From CAYRTV01 sp964505785 (lineage in GTDB: Bacteria; Acidobacteriota; Aminicenantia; Aminicenantales; Aminicenantaceae), in NCBI GenBank assembly GCA_964505785.1, contig CAZDJZ010000022.1, positions 1 to 44,799 of the forward strand: a DNA stretch of 44,799 bases, read 5' to 3'. The notes beneath the pieces are model-generated. The model was given only the letters and a program-made list of their open reading frames with translations, did not search any database and was not told the DNA's origin. Position 1 is the first letter of the stretch. The number at the start of each line of letters is the position of its first letter. Positions 7,861-16,365 of this stretch are shown here, one piece after another. The position numbers and the translations under genes are program-made.

Positions 7861-7904
7861 CCGCAATTTTTCACCCCTTCGGCCCGTGAATAATCCAGGT
7901 TAGT
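7861..7904 (-). repeat. Dispersed modular repeat, copy f
   Basis: On the minus strand the head CCTGGATTATTCACGGGCCG runs into AAGGGGTGAAAAATTGCGG, joining the head of copy a to the tail seen in copy c. It lies in the 7738-8153 gap between convergent genes. Confidence 0.6.
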
Positions 7905-7939
7905 TTGGAATTGACCCTGAAGGGCATCCTGATTGAGGC

Positions 7940-8085
7940 GAAAATCCATGTCATCGAGCGAAGCGACGCGAGGATCTTGTACTGCTTCGCTGCTTGGAAT
8001 CGGAACCGCTTCATCAGGCGAGGCAGCATAAGATCCTCACGGCTTGCTAACGCAAGCCTCAAGATGACATGTGGAGAATGCGAGC
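7940..8085. repeat. REP-like GC-rich repeats
   Basis: Diverged pieces with GTCATCGAGCGAAGCGACGC, AAGATCCTCACGGC and CAAGATGACATG motifs, which recur throughout the window. The rest of the 7738-8153 gap holds only dispersed-repeat copies and AT-rich DNA; I see no gene. Confidence 0.5.
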
Positions 8086-8153
8086 GCAGCGAGCAGACCG
8101 AAAACAGCTTTTTCATGCGTTGCGGGAGCGTGGATTTACAGTTTAAGATGACT

Positions 8154-8918
8154 TCAATCCGGAAAGACATCCGGATTCATATCCCGCCTGCGGGCAATAT
8201 TCCGGGTGACCATGGGAAGCTGCTTGAGGGTTTCAATTTCCAGGGGAGAGGACGTCACTTCCGCTTCCAAGTAAGCTTCAAAATCATCCAGGCTTTTGGG
8301 AGAGAAAAAATCCCCGACCAACGCCGGCCAGGACACAATGCCCCGGCGCTTGAGTTCCCGAAGGGTTTTAAGTGGATAATGATAGAATTCTTTGCCGGCT
8401 CCGCTTATGGTTTCAAAGCTGTCCGGGTCAATGCCTTTAAGCCCCACGCGGACTTTGACATTCAGGTCATGGAACTGATCCAGAAGCTGCGGCTGATAGC
8501 CTAGGAAAACACCATTGGTATCCACGATAACCGGTGAACCGGGCCGGTAGCGGGATAAAATATTTATCACATCCAGCATGTGCCGGAACGACCGGTGTCC
8601 CAGAACCGGTTCAGCTCCGCTGAGACGGAACAATCCCAGTTGATTTTTTTGGGCTAAAAAAAGCAGCCGGGCGGCGGTTTCATGCGGCGAATAATAATCA
8701 TGGTACCGGCCCGGGTTGAGGTTGCGGTTGAAATTCCAGCAGTAGGCGCACAGCAATGAACATCCCACGGCTTCAGCCATAGAGACACCGCCGTAAAAAC
8801 GGCCCGGGCGCATGCGGAAATACAGCCGCTTTATTCCTCTCATCACAACGGCTTCCATTTCCGCTCCCCGTTTCAGGGGATCAAACGGAATTTGTATGTT
8901 CATTTGAATTTTTATCAT
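8154..8918 (-). CDS. Radical SAM protein of unknown specificity
   Basis: A 254-residue protein with the radical SAM cysteine motif in GCSLLCAYCW (CxxxCxxC) and a following RLSGAEPVLGH segment in the position of the GGEP motif. IVDTNGVFL and VKVRVGLKGIDPDSFE match later strands of the SAM barrel. It uses a 4Fe-4S cluster to cleave S-adenosylmethionine. There is no SPASM-type C-terminal cluster. The start is uncertain: an ATG at 8918, an ATG at 8903 and a TTG at 8951 are in frame, none with a clear ribosome site. No partner gene lies beside it. It resembles stand-alone activase-like or cofactor-building members, but the substrate cannot be named. Confidence 0.8.
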   Translation of the reverse strand: MIKIQMNIQIPFDPLKRGAEMEAVVMRGIKRLYFRMRPGRFYGGVSMAEAVGCSLLCAYCWNFNRNLNPGRYHDYYSPHETAARLLFLAQKNQLGLFRLSGAEPVLGHRSFRHMLDVINILSRYRPGSPVIVDTNGVFLGYQPQLLDQFHDLNVKVRVGLKGIDPDSFETISGAGKEFYHYPLKTLRELKRRGIVSWPALVGDFFSPKSLDDFEAYLEAEVTSSPLEIETLKQLPMVTRNIARRRDMNPDVFPD

Positions 8919-8984
8919 TTTACTCAATTTCAACCCAATAATAAATACCAAAGGGACTTAATTATTTCAAATCTCTAATCTGAT

Positions 8985-9100
8985 ACGATATGCTCATCCT
9001 GAGAAGCACAGCATCGAAAGATCTTGGTTCGAAAATGACACGACAGTGTCATCCTGACGTGAGGAACTTGTGCGGCGCAGCCGCCATGGGCCATGGGTAA
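8985..9100. repeat. REP-like intergenic repeats
   Basis: Fragments such as CTCATCCTGAGAAGCACAGC, AAAGATCTTGG and GTCATCCTGACGTGAGGAAC belong to the GC-rich repeat family. The 8919-9229 gap otherwise holds only the terminator at 9160-9200. Confidence 0.5.
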
Positions 9101-9159
9101 AGAGTCAAAACGATTCACCATCCACCGGGTACAGGAGGCTTGCGGTTTTCAGACGCGGC

Positions 9160-9200
9160 AAAAAAAAAGCCCCTCTCCTCTTACGAGGAAAGGGGCTTTG
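9160..9200 (-). terminator. Rho-independent terminator of the TonB receptor gene
   Basis: The stem AAAGCCCCTTTCCTC / GAGGAGAGGGGCTTT has a GTAA loop and is followed on the minus strand by nine T residues. It starts about 30 bp after the receptor stop codon. The plus-strand reading lacks a T tract, so it serves the minus-strand gene. Confidence 0.93.
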
Positions 9201-9229
9201 TGTCAGCTAAGTACTTAAATCTGCTGTGA

Positions 9230-12200
9230 TTAGAACTGGAAGCGGATACCGAAGCGGAGAATGCGCGGGTTCAGGATTTCATTGGCGAGGTAATCGGTGG
9301 CGTTCTGGGCAAAAGAACCGTTGTGGGGATAGAAGGTGCCATGGTGGCGTGAATACCTCCGGTTCATGATAGCGGAGTTAAGGGCATTGAACAGGTCGGC
9401 CATGAAGTAGATGTTACCGTAGTCGCCGGCCCGGACCACTTTTTCCAGCCGGAAATTGAGGTTATAGAAGGTAGGCAGGCGCTCGGTCCCGTACTCTTCC
9501 AGGTAAACATCAATGCTGCGGTTATAGGGGTTGGGTGCGTTGTAATCATAGATTGTTGCCGTATGGGGAATGATGTGGCCTTGGCGGGCGTTAAACGAAA
9601 GGGAAATGTTGAAGTCTAAAGGCAGGGCGTAGAGTCCTGAAACTTTGAACAGCCAGGCGGAGAAAACGTCCATATTGATTTTTCCGCTGGTTCCTCCAAT
9701 GGACGGTGCACGGACAATGCCGTCTGTAGCCCAGAGGTTGGTGGGGTTCAGATAGCCTTCATCGCCGAAGTACTGTCTCTGATCCTGCAAGGTGAAAGAG
9801 GCGTTAAGCATCCATTTGTTGGACATCCGCTTGGTGGCCCGAAGCGTTATGCCTTTATAGTCCTGGTAATAATCAGGGCGGTGTTCCCGGTAGCGGTCAT
9901 ATCTGTAGGGAACGTCGCCGGACTTGAGGTAATAAGGCCGTCCGGCCGCGTCCATGGTGGAGTAACCGCCGATTTCATTGGGAATGGTGCCGACTTGGAC
10001 ATATTCACCCTGGTTTTGTATCGTGCCAGTGGCGGGATCATATTCCAGGTTCCACTTTTGCCTGTCGAAACGGCGGTAGGTCAGGTCTGCAGCCACGCCG
10101 AAATCAGGCAGAAGTTCTTTTTCAAAGGTCAGGATAGCTTCCTGCGTGCGGGTAGAGCTCAGATCATCCGCCAGGGTATAGCGTAAGTTGTTAGGATCCA
10201 CGGCAAGGGGGTCATTAAAATCATAACCAGACCACATGATGCCGTAGGCGCCGTCAACCGGGCCGATGAAATTGCCGGCATCGTCAAAAACCCGCTGCGG
10301 GCTCCTATCCGTGGCGGTCACCCAGTAAAGTTCATCAAGGGCGGCCATGCTGTCGCCGTTATCCATCCACCAGAAATCCATCCAGCCGCCCAGACCCAGG
10401 GGCTCAAAATAGCTGGCTTCGCCGGATCCCATGTAATCGCCGAACTGGGCCAGGGACAGCTTCAGGACGTTCCGGCCGTCTCCGGTAATATCATAGGTCA
10501 GTCCGATTCTGGGAGTGAGCACGTTCCAGGCGTAATCCGGGTCAATGGTGGGGATGGTCAGTCCCGGCAGTATCTGATCGATAGCGGAAATGGCGGCGGG
10601 AGCGACATTGTCGGTCCAGGCACCGTTGTCCGGTTCCACCGCGGTCATGGTGAATTCTTCGATCTTAGGAGATTGAGAGCTGTAGCGAAGGCCCAGGATT
10701 GCGGTGAAATTGCCGATGGTGATCGTATCGCTTAAAAAAGCCACGACTTCTTCAATCACATTGTTGTCACGCCATCCGCGGTAAGTGGAAAGCATTCTGA
10801 TTCCGGGAACAATATCCTCGTAGTTGTCTCCGTCGATATCCACGGTGCCGTAATTGTAATTGTACAATTGGTAGACGTTTCCGGGGGGACGGCTCTGATG
10901 CTGTCCTTTGGACCGCCGGTATTCCGCACCGAACTTAAACTCGTGGTTGACGCCGAAGAGTTCGTCATTAAAGTAATTTCCCTGAAAATGCAGAGAGGTC
11001 GAAGGCCGCAAGGCTTCGTAGAAATAATAGGAATCACGATAGATTCCCGCTGTCACATCGTAGCGGAACATTTTATTCAAGTCCATGTCTGCAGCAGGAT
11101 ACATATTGAAACCGCCGCCAGTCCAAACCCATTTCAAGGATATAAACAGGTTGTCGCCGAACATGTGCTCATCCTGAGCTTTCACAATCGGGGTTCCGAA
11201 ATAATAGGCACCGAACTGGTTGTATCCCTGCGGGAAAGAATAACTGGCGGAACGGCCGAATTTTTCCTTGCCGCCCACATGGGAGAACAATTCAAGACGG
11301 TTCTCCGGAAGAAGCTGGAAATTCAGCTTGGCGGCATAATTGGTCAGCAGCGTGTCGTCACGGTTGCCGTAAATGTTGTTGGTCTTGATATCCTGATTAC
11401 CATAAGAAATCCACCACCAAATCTTATCCTTTATCAGCGGACCGCCGACGTTAAAGCCGTAGTCCTTGATGTTCCGGATAACATTGGTTCCAATGACGCC
11501 TTCTTCCCGAAGCTCATCTGTCAGGTTTTCATCCTGGAACGTTTGGTCGGTGAGATAAAACCGCCCGCCCAGGTTGATGCTGTTGCCGCCCCGGCGGGTA
11601 ACCAAGTTGACCTGGACCCCGGCTGTCGCCGCAGTCACATCCGAGCCTCCGGTCTGGATATTCATCTCTTCAAAGGCGTCGAAGTCAAAGTAGGTAGAGG
11701 ATGAAATCGAAGCCGGATCTTGAATGCTGGCTCCGTCCATACTCCACATTTCCTGGCCGCCGCCTCTGGACGTATGGGCCGCCATCTGGCCGGATTCGGA
11801 ACCGCCGATATTTTCCCGGTCCATCGCGACTCCGGCTGCCTGCTGCAGAATAACCCAGGGGTCACGGGACGTGGGTAAAGACTGAAGCGTTTCCCGGTCA
11901 ACGTTTTCGCCCACCGTGGTCGACTTTGTTTCCACTACAGGGGTGGCCGCGGTCACAGTCACTTCTTCTTCTAAAGCACCCATCTCCATCTGAATGGTCA
12001 GCTCGGTATTGACGCCGACATTGACCGTGATTCTTTCGCGGGTGGAGCTTTTAAAGCCCTGAAGCCTTGTCACCAGAACATAGTCGCGGCCCGGGGCCAG
12101 AGACAGGAAACGGAAGTTTCCGTCTTGGTTGGAGATAACAGTCACGGGAGCGGTAAGGCTTCCGGTTAACGTCACTTCCACTCCTGGAAGCGGGTTGCCT

Positions 12201-12301
12201 TCGCCATCGACCACTTCACCAAAAATATTTCCGGTTCTCTGCTGTGCGGCCAGCGGAAAGGTCAGCAGCAGCACACAAAGAACACCTAAAAGTTTTTTCA
12301 A
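9230..12301 (-). CDS. TonB-dependent receptor with N-terminal carboxypeptidase-regulatory domain
   Basis: A 1023-residue outer-membrane receptor. Residues 1-20 (MKKLLGVLCVLLLTFPLAAQ) are a signal peptide. Residues 22-105 form a carboxypeptidase-regulatory/CNA-B-like beta domain (GEVVDGEGNPLPGVEVTL). A plug domain follows (roughly 110-240), then a large beta barrel ending in RFGIRFQF with a terminal phenylalanine. Such receptors import oligomers, peptides or chelates; the ligand is unknown, and no SusD-like partner is next to it. The start is a TTG at 12301 with a strong AGGAGGA 5 nt upstream. A perfect 10-bp inverted repeat lies 50 bp upstream, and a terminator follows the gene, so it is probably monocistronic. 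Confidence 0.92.
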   Translation of the reverse strand: MKKLLGVLCVLLLTFPLAAQQRTGNIFGEVVDGEGNPLPGVEVTLTGSLTAPVTVISNQDGNFRFLSLAPGRDYVLVTRLQGFKSSTRERITVNVGVNTELTIQMEMGALEEEVTVTAATPVVETKSTTVGENVDRETLQSLPTSRDPWVILQQAAGVAMDRENIGGSESGQMAAHTSRGGGQEMWSMDGASIQDPASISSSTYFDFDAFEEMNIQTGGSDVTAATAGVQVNLVTRRGGNSINLGGRFYLTDQTFQDENLTDELREEGVIGTNVIRNIKDYGFNVGGPLIKDKIWWWISYGNQDIKTNNIYGNRDDTLLTNYAAKLNFQLLPENRLELFSHVGGKEKFGRSASYSFPQGYNQFGAYYFGTPIVKAQDEHMFGDNLFISLKWVWTGGGFNMYPAADMDLNKMFRYDVTAGIYRDSYYFYEALRPSTSLHFQGNYFNDELFGVNHEFKFGAEYRRSKGQHQSRPPGNVYQLYNYNYGTVDIDGDNYEDIVPGIRMLSTYRGWRDNNVIEEVVAFLSDTITIGNFTAILGLRYSSQSPKIEEFTMTAVEPDNGAWTDNVAPAAISAIDQILPGLTIPTIDPDYAWNVLTPRIGLTYDITGDGRNVLKLSLAQFGDYMGSGEASYFEPLGLGGWMDFWWMDNGDSMAALDELYWVTATDRSPQRVFDDAGNFIGPVDGAYGIMWSGYDFNDPLAVDPNNLRYTLADDLSSTRTQEAILTFEKELLPDFGVAADLTYRRFDRQKWNLEYDPATGTIQNQGEYVQVGTIPNEIGGYSTMDAAGRPYYLKSGDVPYRYDRYREHRPDYYQDYKGITLRATKRMSNKWMLNASFTLQDQRQYFGDEGYLNPTNLWATDGIVRAPSIGGTSGKINMDVFSAWLFKVSGLYALPLDFNISLSFNARQGHIIPHTATIYDYNAPNPYNRSIDVYLEEYGTERLPTFYNLNFRLEKVVRAGDYGNIYFMADLFNALNSAIMNRRYSRHHGTFYPHNGSFAQNATDYLANEILNPRILRFGIRFQF

Positions 12302-12302
12302 A

Positions 12303-12413
12303 TCAGTCCTCCTGATTCATAAATAGTTTTAATTCACATCCCCTTATTATGGGAATCAAATAATTTGATTCCCGACAACACTTTCTCTTTTTCTCTAAAG
12401 GCTTATCATTCAC
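12303..12413 (-). other. Possible leader ORF ahead of the TonB receptor
   Basis: On the minus strand AAAGGAGGTGA (12420-12410) matches the full anti-Shine-Dalgarno complement. An open frame of about 36 codons (GTG at 12413, VNDKPLEKKRKCC...) runs to a TGA that ends 1 nt before the receptor TTG. Spacing from the ribosome site to this GTG is too short to be convincing, so the site could instead act as a ribosome standby or attenuation element. Confidence 0.35.
12351..12373. promoter_or_regulatory. Perfect inverted repeat in the receptor leader
   Basis: GGGAATCAAA and TTTGATTCCC flank a 3-nt TAA spacer. The 10-bp perfect arms lie 50 bp upstream of the receptor start. It is either a repressor operator or a short RNA hairpin controlling translation. 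Confidence 0.6.
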
Positions 12414-12670
12414 CTCCTTTATGAAATTTTTTTGTATACTTTTACGTCTTTGATACATGTTATCTGATATATTTGCAAACTTCATGCCAACCCTGCAGTA
12501 TTTCTATGTTGTTTTATTAGAATAAGTTAGCTCTTTGTCCTGCCGCCATGAGAATTCAATATTATGAATATCATTCAATAATTTGGATTTTCTTCTCTCT
12601 CTCCGGTTTCCTTTGCCCGGATTGTTTCCAGATTTAAGCTGCTCATCTCTCCTCTCGATTGGCTCGCTAT

Positions 12671-12761
12671 GCTCGCGTTACTAGAGCTACTTGGGTTAAT
12701 AGAGTTACTCGCGTTACTAGAGTTACTTGGGTTACTAGAGTTACTTGGGTTGCTTGGGTTC
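12671..12761. repeat. Nonamer tandem array (about 10 units)
   Basis: Units such as CTAGAGTTA, CTTGGGTTA and CTCGCGTTA repeat every 9 bp. Related units occur at 31990-32016. It lies in the 12302-13078 gap, which also holds REP-like DNA around 12770-12820 and 12940-12990. Confidence 0.85.
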
Positions 12762-12821
12762 GATAAGCCGTGTCATTCCGGGCGCCCGTAGAGCAGGCCA
12801 TGAGGACCTTGAACCGCTTCA

Positions 12822-12938
12822 CAGTAAAGAGTAAAGAGCCAGGAGTAAAGAGTCTTTTATTTAAACTCAAAGTATTAAAACGCAGTGAAGAGGCTCGTTG
12901 TCTTATACGAACGATTCACGATTTGCGATTCGCGACTT
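12822..12938. repeat. Heptamer arrays upstream of korA
   Basis: CAGTAAA/GAGTAAA units run from 12822 to 12856, and ACGATTC/ACGATTT/GCGATTC units from 12911 to 12938. They are separated by non-repetitive bases. No gene is visible here. Confidence 0.65.
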
Positions 12939-13038
12939 TTCTGCGAAACGAGGCAGGACAAGATCCTCACATCGTCATTTCCGAACTGCTAATTCAGGTT
13001 GACTCAGAGGGACCGGTTTAAATAATGTCTGAATAGTA

Positions 13039-13044
13039 TATAAT
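13039..13044 (+). promoter_or_regulatory. Possible -10 element for korA
   Basis: TATAAT lies 35 nt before the korA start. No convincing -35 hexamer is found at 16-18 nt spacing, so the promoter assignment is weak. Confidence 0.35.
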
Positions 13045-13078
13045 AAAACAAAACGAATAAGCGGAGAGGAGTCCTTAT

Positions 13079-14833
13079 ATGAATGAGATAAAAAATTCCA
13101 ATAACGATATGACTATTCGAATCGGAGGTGCGGCCGGCCAGGGCATGAACAGTATCGGCGAACTGCTTGGCCGTTCTCTGGTCAGACGCGGCTTATGGAC
13201 CTTTATGCATCAAAATTTGATGTCGCGGATACGGGGCGGCCATAATTTCACCCAGATCAGAGTCAGCAGCGACCCGGTTCACTGTCTTTCTTCCAAGGTC
13301 AATATTCTGGTCTGTTTGGACAAGAAGACACTCAGCCTTTACCGGGACGAGAATATTGATCTTTTCCTCTTCGATAAAAACCATTGGGATAACAAAGCTC
13401 CCGAAGGGGATGGCTTTTTTCATCTCCCCATGGAACAAATCGCTCTAGATGAAGGCGGCAGCAAGCGCATGGCCAACACCGTTGCAGCCGGAGCGCTTCT
13501 GGCCCTGATGAACCTGGATGCCGGCATATTAACGAACCGGCTGAAAGAAATGTTCGGTGAAAAGGGAAATGATGTGGTCAAGGCCAATCAAAAATGCGCG
13601 CAGGCAGGATTCGATTATGTTAAAAAGAATTATAAAGGAAGCGGCTTCGGAAATTTTCCGGAAAAAAATTCGGATAACCCGGTTATGCTGATGACCGCCG
13701 GCGAAGCCATGGCATTGGGCGGCCTTGCCGGAGGGCTTCGTTTCTATGCCGCCTACCCCATGTCTCCGGCTACTGCGGTTATGGAATTCCTGGCGTCTAA
13801 ACAAGATGAATTCGATATCGTGGTGGAACAAGCGGAGGATGAAATCGCAGCCGTCAATATGGTGATCGGGGCCTTTTTTGCCGGCGCCCGCGCCATGACC
13901 GGCACTTCCGGAGGCGGACTCGCGCTCATGATGGAAGGCATCAGCCTGGCCGGCATGACGGAAACCCCGCTGGTGATTATCGACGCCCAGCGGCCGGCTC
14001 CGGCCACCGGCCTGCCTACCCGGACGGAACAGGGTGATCTCCTCTTTGCCGTCAACGCCGGGCACGGAGAGTTTCCCCGGGTTGTCCTGGCTCCTGCAGA
14101 CGCCGAGGAGGCTTTTCATCTTACCGCTAAGGCGCTTTACCTGGCGGAAAAATACCAGACCCCGGTTTTTATCCTGGGCGACCAATATCTGAATGACTCT
14201 TCCTGGACCGTTGAATCCATTTCGCTGGACAGCATAACCAAATCCCGCCAAAGCCTGTTGACAAAGAATGAGCTGAACCGCATGTCCCCTTATGAATACA
14301 AACGCTACCTGCTCACTGAATCAGGAATCACTCCCCGCCTTATACCGGGAACCCCGGGGCAGGTTCTTTATGCGGACAGCGACGAGCACACAGAAGAAGG
14401 CCATATCACAGAAAGCGCAGAGATGCGGAAAAATATGGTGGAAAAGCGAATGCGGAAAAATGAAGGTCTTTTAGAAGAAATGGCGGCCCCTAAAATTCTT
14501 CCGGATGACAGCAAAGAAGAATATTTGATCAGCTGGGGATCCAATTTTCATATAGTGGAGGAAGCGAGACATATCCTCTCTCATAGCGGCCGCGACCTGG
14601 GTCATATTCACTTTTCAGAAATTTATCCGGTTAAAAAAGACGCTATCCCGCCGAAACTTATTAAAAACGCCCATTTTATCTGCATAGAAAACAATGCTTC
14701 AGCCCAGTTGTCCAGGCTGTTGAAAATGGAAGCTAATTTGAATATTCCATATCATGTCCTTAAATACGACGGCCGGCCCTTCTCCCCATGGGAACTGGCC
14801 GGACAAATCAAAAACACCGGGAGGTCAAAATGA
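13079..14833 (+). CDS. korA: 2-oxoacid:ferredoxin oxidoreductase, fused gamma-alpha subunit
   Basis: A 584-residue subunit combining the gamma domain (about 12-190, with GGAAGQG at 16-22) and the alpha pyrimidine-binding domain (from about 200, with FYAAYPMSPATAVMEFLA and the GTSGGGLALM segment). The enzyme converts a 2-oxoacid, most likely 2-oxoglutarate, plus CoA to acyl-CoA and CO2, reducing ferredoxin; it can run in reverse for CO2 fixation. GGAGAGGAG at 13062-13070 supports the start. It overlaps korB by 4 nt. The fused gamma-alpha form is a known variant in archaea and many anaerobes. Substrate assignment to 2-oxoglutarate rather than another 2-oxoacid is by resemblance. Confidence 0.9.
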   Translation: MNEIKNSNNDMTIRIGGAAGQGMNSIGELLGRSLVRRGLWTFMHQNLMSRIRGGHNFTQIRVSSDPVHCLSSKVNILVCLDKKTLSLYRDENIDLFLFDKNHWDNKAPEGDGFFHLPMEQIALDEGGSKRMANTVAAGALLALMNLDAGILTNRLKEMFGEKGNDVVKANQKCAQAGFDYVKKNYKGSGFGNFPEKNSDNPVMLMTAGEAMALGGLAGGLRFYAAYPMSPATAVMEFLASKQDEFDIVVEQAEDEIAAVNMVIGAFFAGARAMTGTSGGGLALMMEGISLAGMTETPLVIIDAQRPAPATGLPTRTEQGDLLFAVNAGHGEFPRVVLAPADAEEAFHLTAKALYLAEKYQTPVFILGDQYLNDSSWTVESISLDSITKSRQSLLTKNELNRMSPYEYKRYLLTESGITPRLIPGTPGQVLYADSDEHTEEGHITESAEMRKNMVEKRMRKNEGLLEEMAAPKILPDDSKEEYLISWGSNFHIVEEARHILSHSGRDLGHIHFSEIYPVKKDAIPPKLIKNAHFICIENNASAQLSRLLKMEANLNIPYHVLKYDGRPFSPWELAGQIKNTGRSK

Positions 14834-15687
14834 CGGATATGCCTTTATATAACAGTGACGACCCGATTGCATGGTGTCCCGGATGCGGGAATTTCGGCAT
14901 TCTCGGCGCCTGGAAGCAGGCATTGTCCGAAATGGACATCAAACCGGAAAATCTTCTCATGGTCTCAGGTATCGGCCAGGCCGCCAAACTGCCGCATTAT
15001 CTCAGATGCAATACCTTTAACGGCCTGCACGGCCGCACCCTGCCGGTAGCAACGGGCGCAAAAATCGCCAACCATGACCTGATCGTCGTCGCGGAAGGCG
15101 GAGACGGAGACGGTTATGCTGAAGGCGGCAATCATTTTATGCATGCTATTCGCCGCAACATAGACATCACCTATCTAGTCCATAACAACCAAATTTACGG
15201 CTTGACCAAAGGACAGGCCTCCCCCACCACCGACTGCGAGATGAAGACCGGCACCACTCCGGGAGGGTCGTATGTCACTCCGGAAAAGCCGCTGGCCGTA
15301 GCAGCGGCCCAATTGTGCGGATTTACAGCCCGGGGTTTTGTAGGCGAAAAGGATCACCTGGTGGAATTGATGAAAAAAGCAATCCGGCATAAGGGTTTTT
15401 CTTTCCTGGAAATTCTGCAGAACTGTGTCTCCTTCAACAAAGTGAATACCTTTAAATGGTATCAAGAACGGGTGTATAAATTGGAAGATGAGAACCATGA
15501 TCCTTCAGACCGCTCCGCTGCGATTCAGAAAGGACTGGAATGGGGTGACCGCATTCCCATCGGCGTCTTTTATCAGGGAGATCCGCCGCCCTATGCAGCC
15601 AGGCGCGGCCTGGATAAGAAAGATCCGCTGTGGACCCTGAAGACAGATTTTAAAAAAGTAGAAAAGACGTTTGATGAATTCAGGTAA
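14830..15687 (+). CDS. korB: 2-oxoacid:ferredoxin oxidoreductase beta (TPP) subunit
   Basis: A 285-residue thiamine-diphosphate-binding subunit. CPGCGNF at 16-22, AEGGDGDGYAEGGNH at about 88-102 (the metal/TPP site) and HNNQIYGLTKGQ at about 118-129 are typical of KorB/PorB of the short type that lacks its own ferredoxin domain. The ATG at 14830 overlaps the korA stop (ATGA), with GGGAGG just upstream. It forms the active enzyme with the preceding subunit; electrons pass to ferredoxin. Rubredoxin follows on the same strand but with its own upstream sequence. Confidence 0.93.
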   Translation: MTDMPLYNSDDPIAWCPGCGNFGILGAWKQALSEMDIKPENLLMVSGIGQAAKLPHYLRCNTFNGLHGRTLPVATGAKIANHDLIVVAEGGDGDGYAEGGNHFMHAIRRNIDITYLVHNNQIYGLTKGQASPTTDCEMKTGTTPGGSYVTPEKPLAVAAAQLCGFTARGFVGEKDHLVELMKKAIRHKGFSFLEILQNCVSFNKVNTFKWYQERVYKLEDENHDPSDRSAAIQKGLEWGDRIPIGVFYQGDPPPYAARRGLDKKDPLWTLKTDFKKVEKTFDEFR

Positions 15688-15789
15688 TCTGCAAAACGTT
15701 ATAAACCGCTAAGGCTTCTGTCATTCTGAAGGCTGCGCCGGCATCCCGAAGAATCCCAATGTGAAAATGAAATAAAAATGAACTTTAAT

Positions 15790-15818
15790 TTGACAAAAAT
15801 TATAGGTATAATGAGAGA
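15790..15818 (+). promoter_or_regulatory. AT-rich promoter region of the rubredoxin gene
   Basis: TTGACA (15790-15795) and TATAAT (15807-15812) are both present but only 11 nt apart, too close to act together. Either hexamer may pair with a weaker partner (TTTAAT at 15784 fits TATAAT at 17 nt). Confidence 0.35.
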
Positions 15819-15845
15819 TATAAATTTCGCAAGGAGACAGCCACC

Positions 15846-16004
15846 ATGAACAAATGGGAATGTGATGTTTGCGGTTATATTTACGATGAAGAAAAAGGCG
15901 ACCCGGATAACGGCGTAGAACCCGGAACTAAATTCGAAGACCTGCCCGATGATTGGATCTGCCCCGTGTGCGGCGCCGAACAGGATCAGTTTACGAAGCT
16001 TTGA
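15846..16004 (+). CDS. Rubredoxin
   Basis: A complete 52-residue rubredoxin (MNKWECDVCGYIYDEEKGDP at the start). The single iron site is formed by Cys6-x2-Cys9 and Cys39-x2-Cys42 (WICPVCGA). It has the usual length and acidic surface of the family and acts as a small cytoplasmic one-electron carrier, often in oxygen or superoxide detoxification or in ferredoxin-linked reactions. AAGGAGA lies 12-13 nt before the ATG. It follows korB by 158 bp, with an AT-rich promoter-like stretch between them, so it may be separately transcribed. Confidence 0.95.
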   Translation: MNKWECDVCGYIYDEEKGDPDNGVEPGTKFEDLPDDWICPVCGAEQDQFTKL

Positions 16005-16017
16005 TATTATAAAAACT

Positions 16018-16200
16018 GCAAAACGCGAAACGCAAAACGCCTTAAAACAAAACATGACAAGATCCTCACACATTGCTAATGCAGGCTTCAGGGTGACACT
16101 TGTGTATCATTTTTGAGATTTGATTTTTGATTTAAATAAGATACCTTTTCACCTTTCACTTTTTACTGATTTTTTTCTTCACTCTTTACTCTTTACTGCA
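16018..16200. repeat. Heptamer and REP-like repeats after rubredoxin
   Basis: GCAAAAC/GCGAAAC units (16018-16038), a REP-like fragment (16050-16100), GATTTTT-type units (16107-16135) and CTTTACT/CTTCACT units (about 16145-16198). The 16005-16365 gap contains no gene that I can support. Confidence 0.6.
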
Positions 16201-16292
16201 AAGAAGTTTAAGATCCTCACGTCGCTTTGCTCCTCAGGATAACAGGACTGGTCCTATGCTCTAATGACACAGAATTGAGCGTTGCTGCAGAC

Positions 16293-16355
16293 GGAATAGA
16301 CCGAACAGACAGAACAGACCGAACAGACAGAACAGACCGAATAGACGGAACAGAC
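16293..16355. repeat. Nonamer tandem array (7 units)
   Basis: Seven 9-bp units alternate CGAACAGAC and AGAACAGAC, flanked by GGAATAGAC, CGAATAGAC and GGAACAGAC variants. It ends 10 bp before the stop of the next minus-strand gene. Confidence 0.9.
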
Positions 16356-16365
16356 TGGAATTGTT

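Noticed and set aside
7871..8504. ORFs on both strands between the HD gene and the radical SAM gene
   Set aside because: They cover REP-like DNA and the antisense of the radical SAM gene; no domain or ribosome site is present.
10868..11704. Long plus-strand ORF (278 codons) inside the TonB receptor gene
   Set aside because: It is antisense to a clearly coding beta-barrel gene, has no recognisable domain and no ribosome site.
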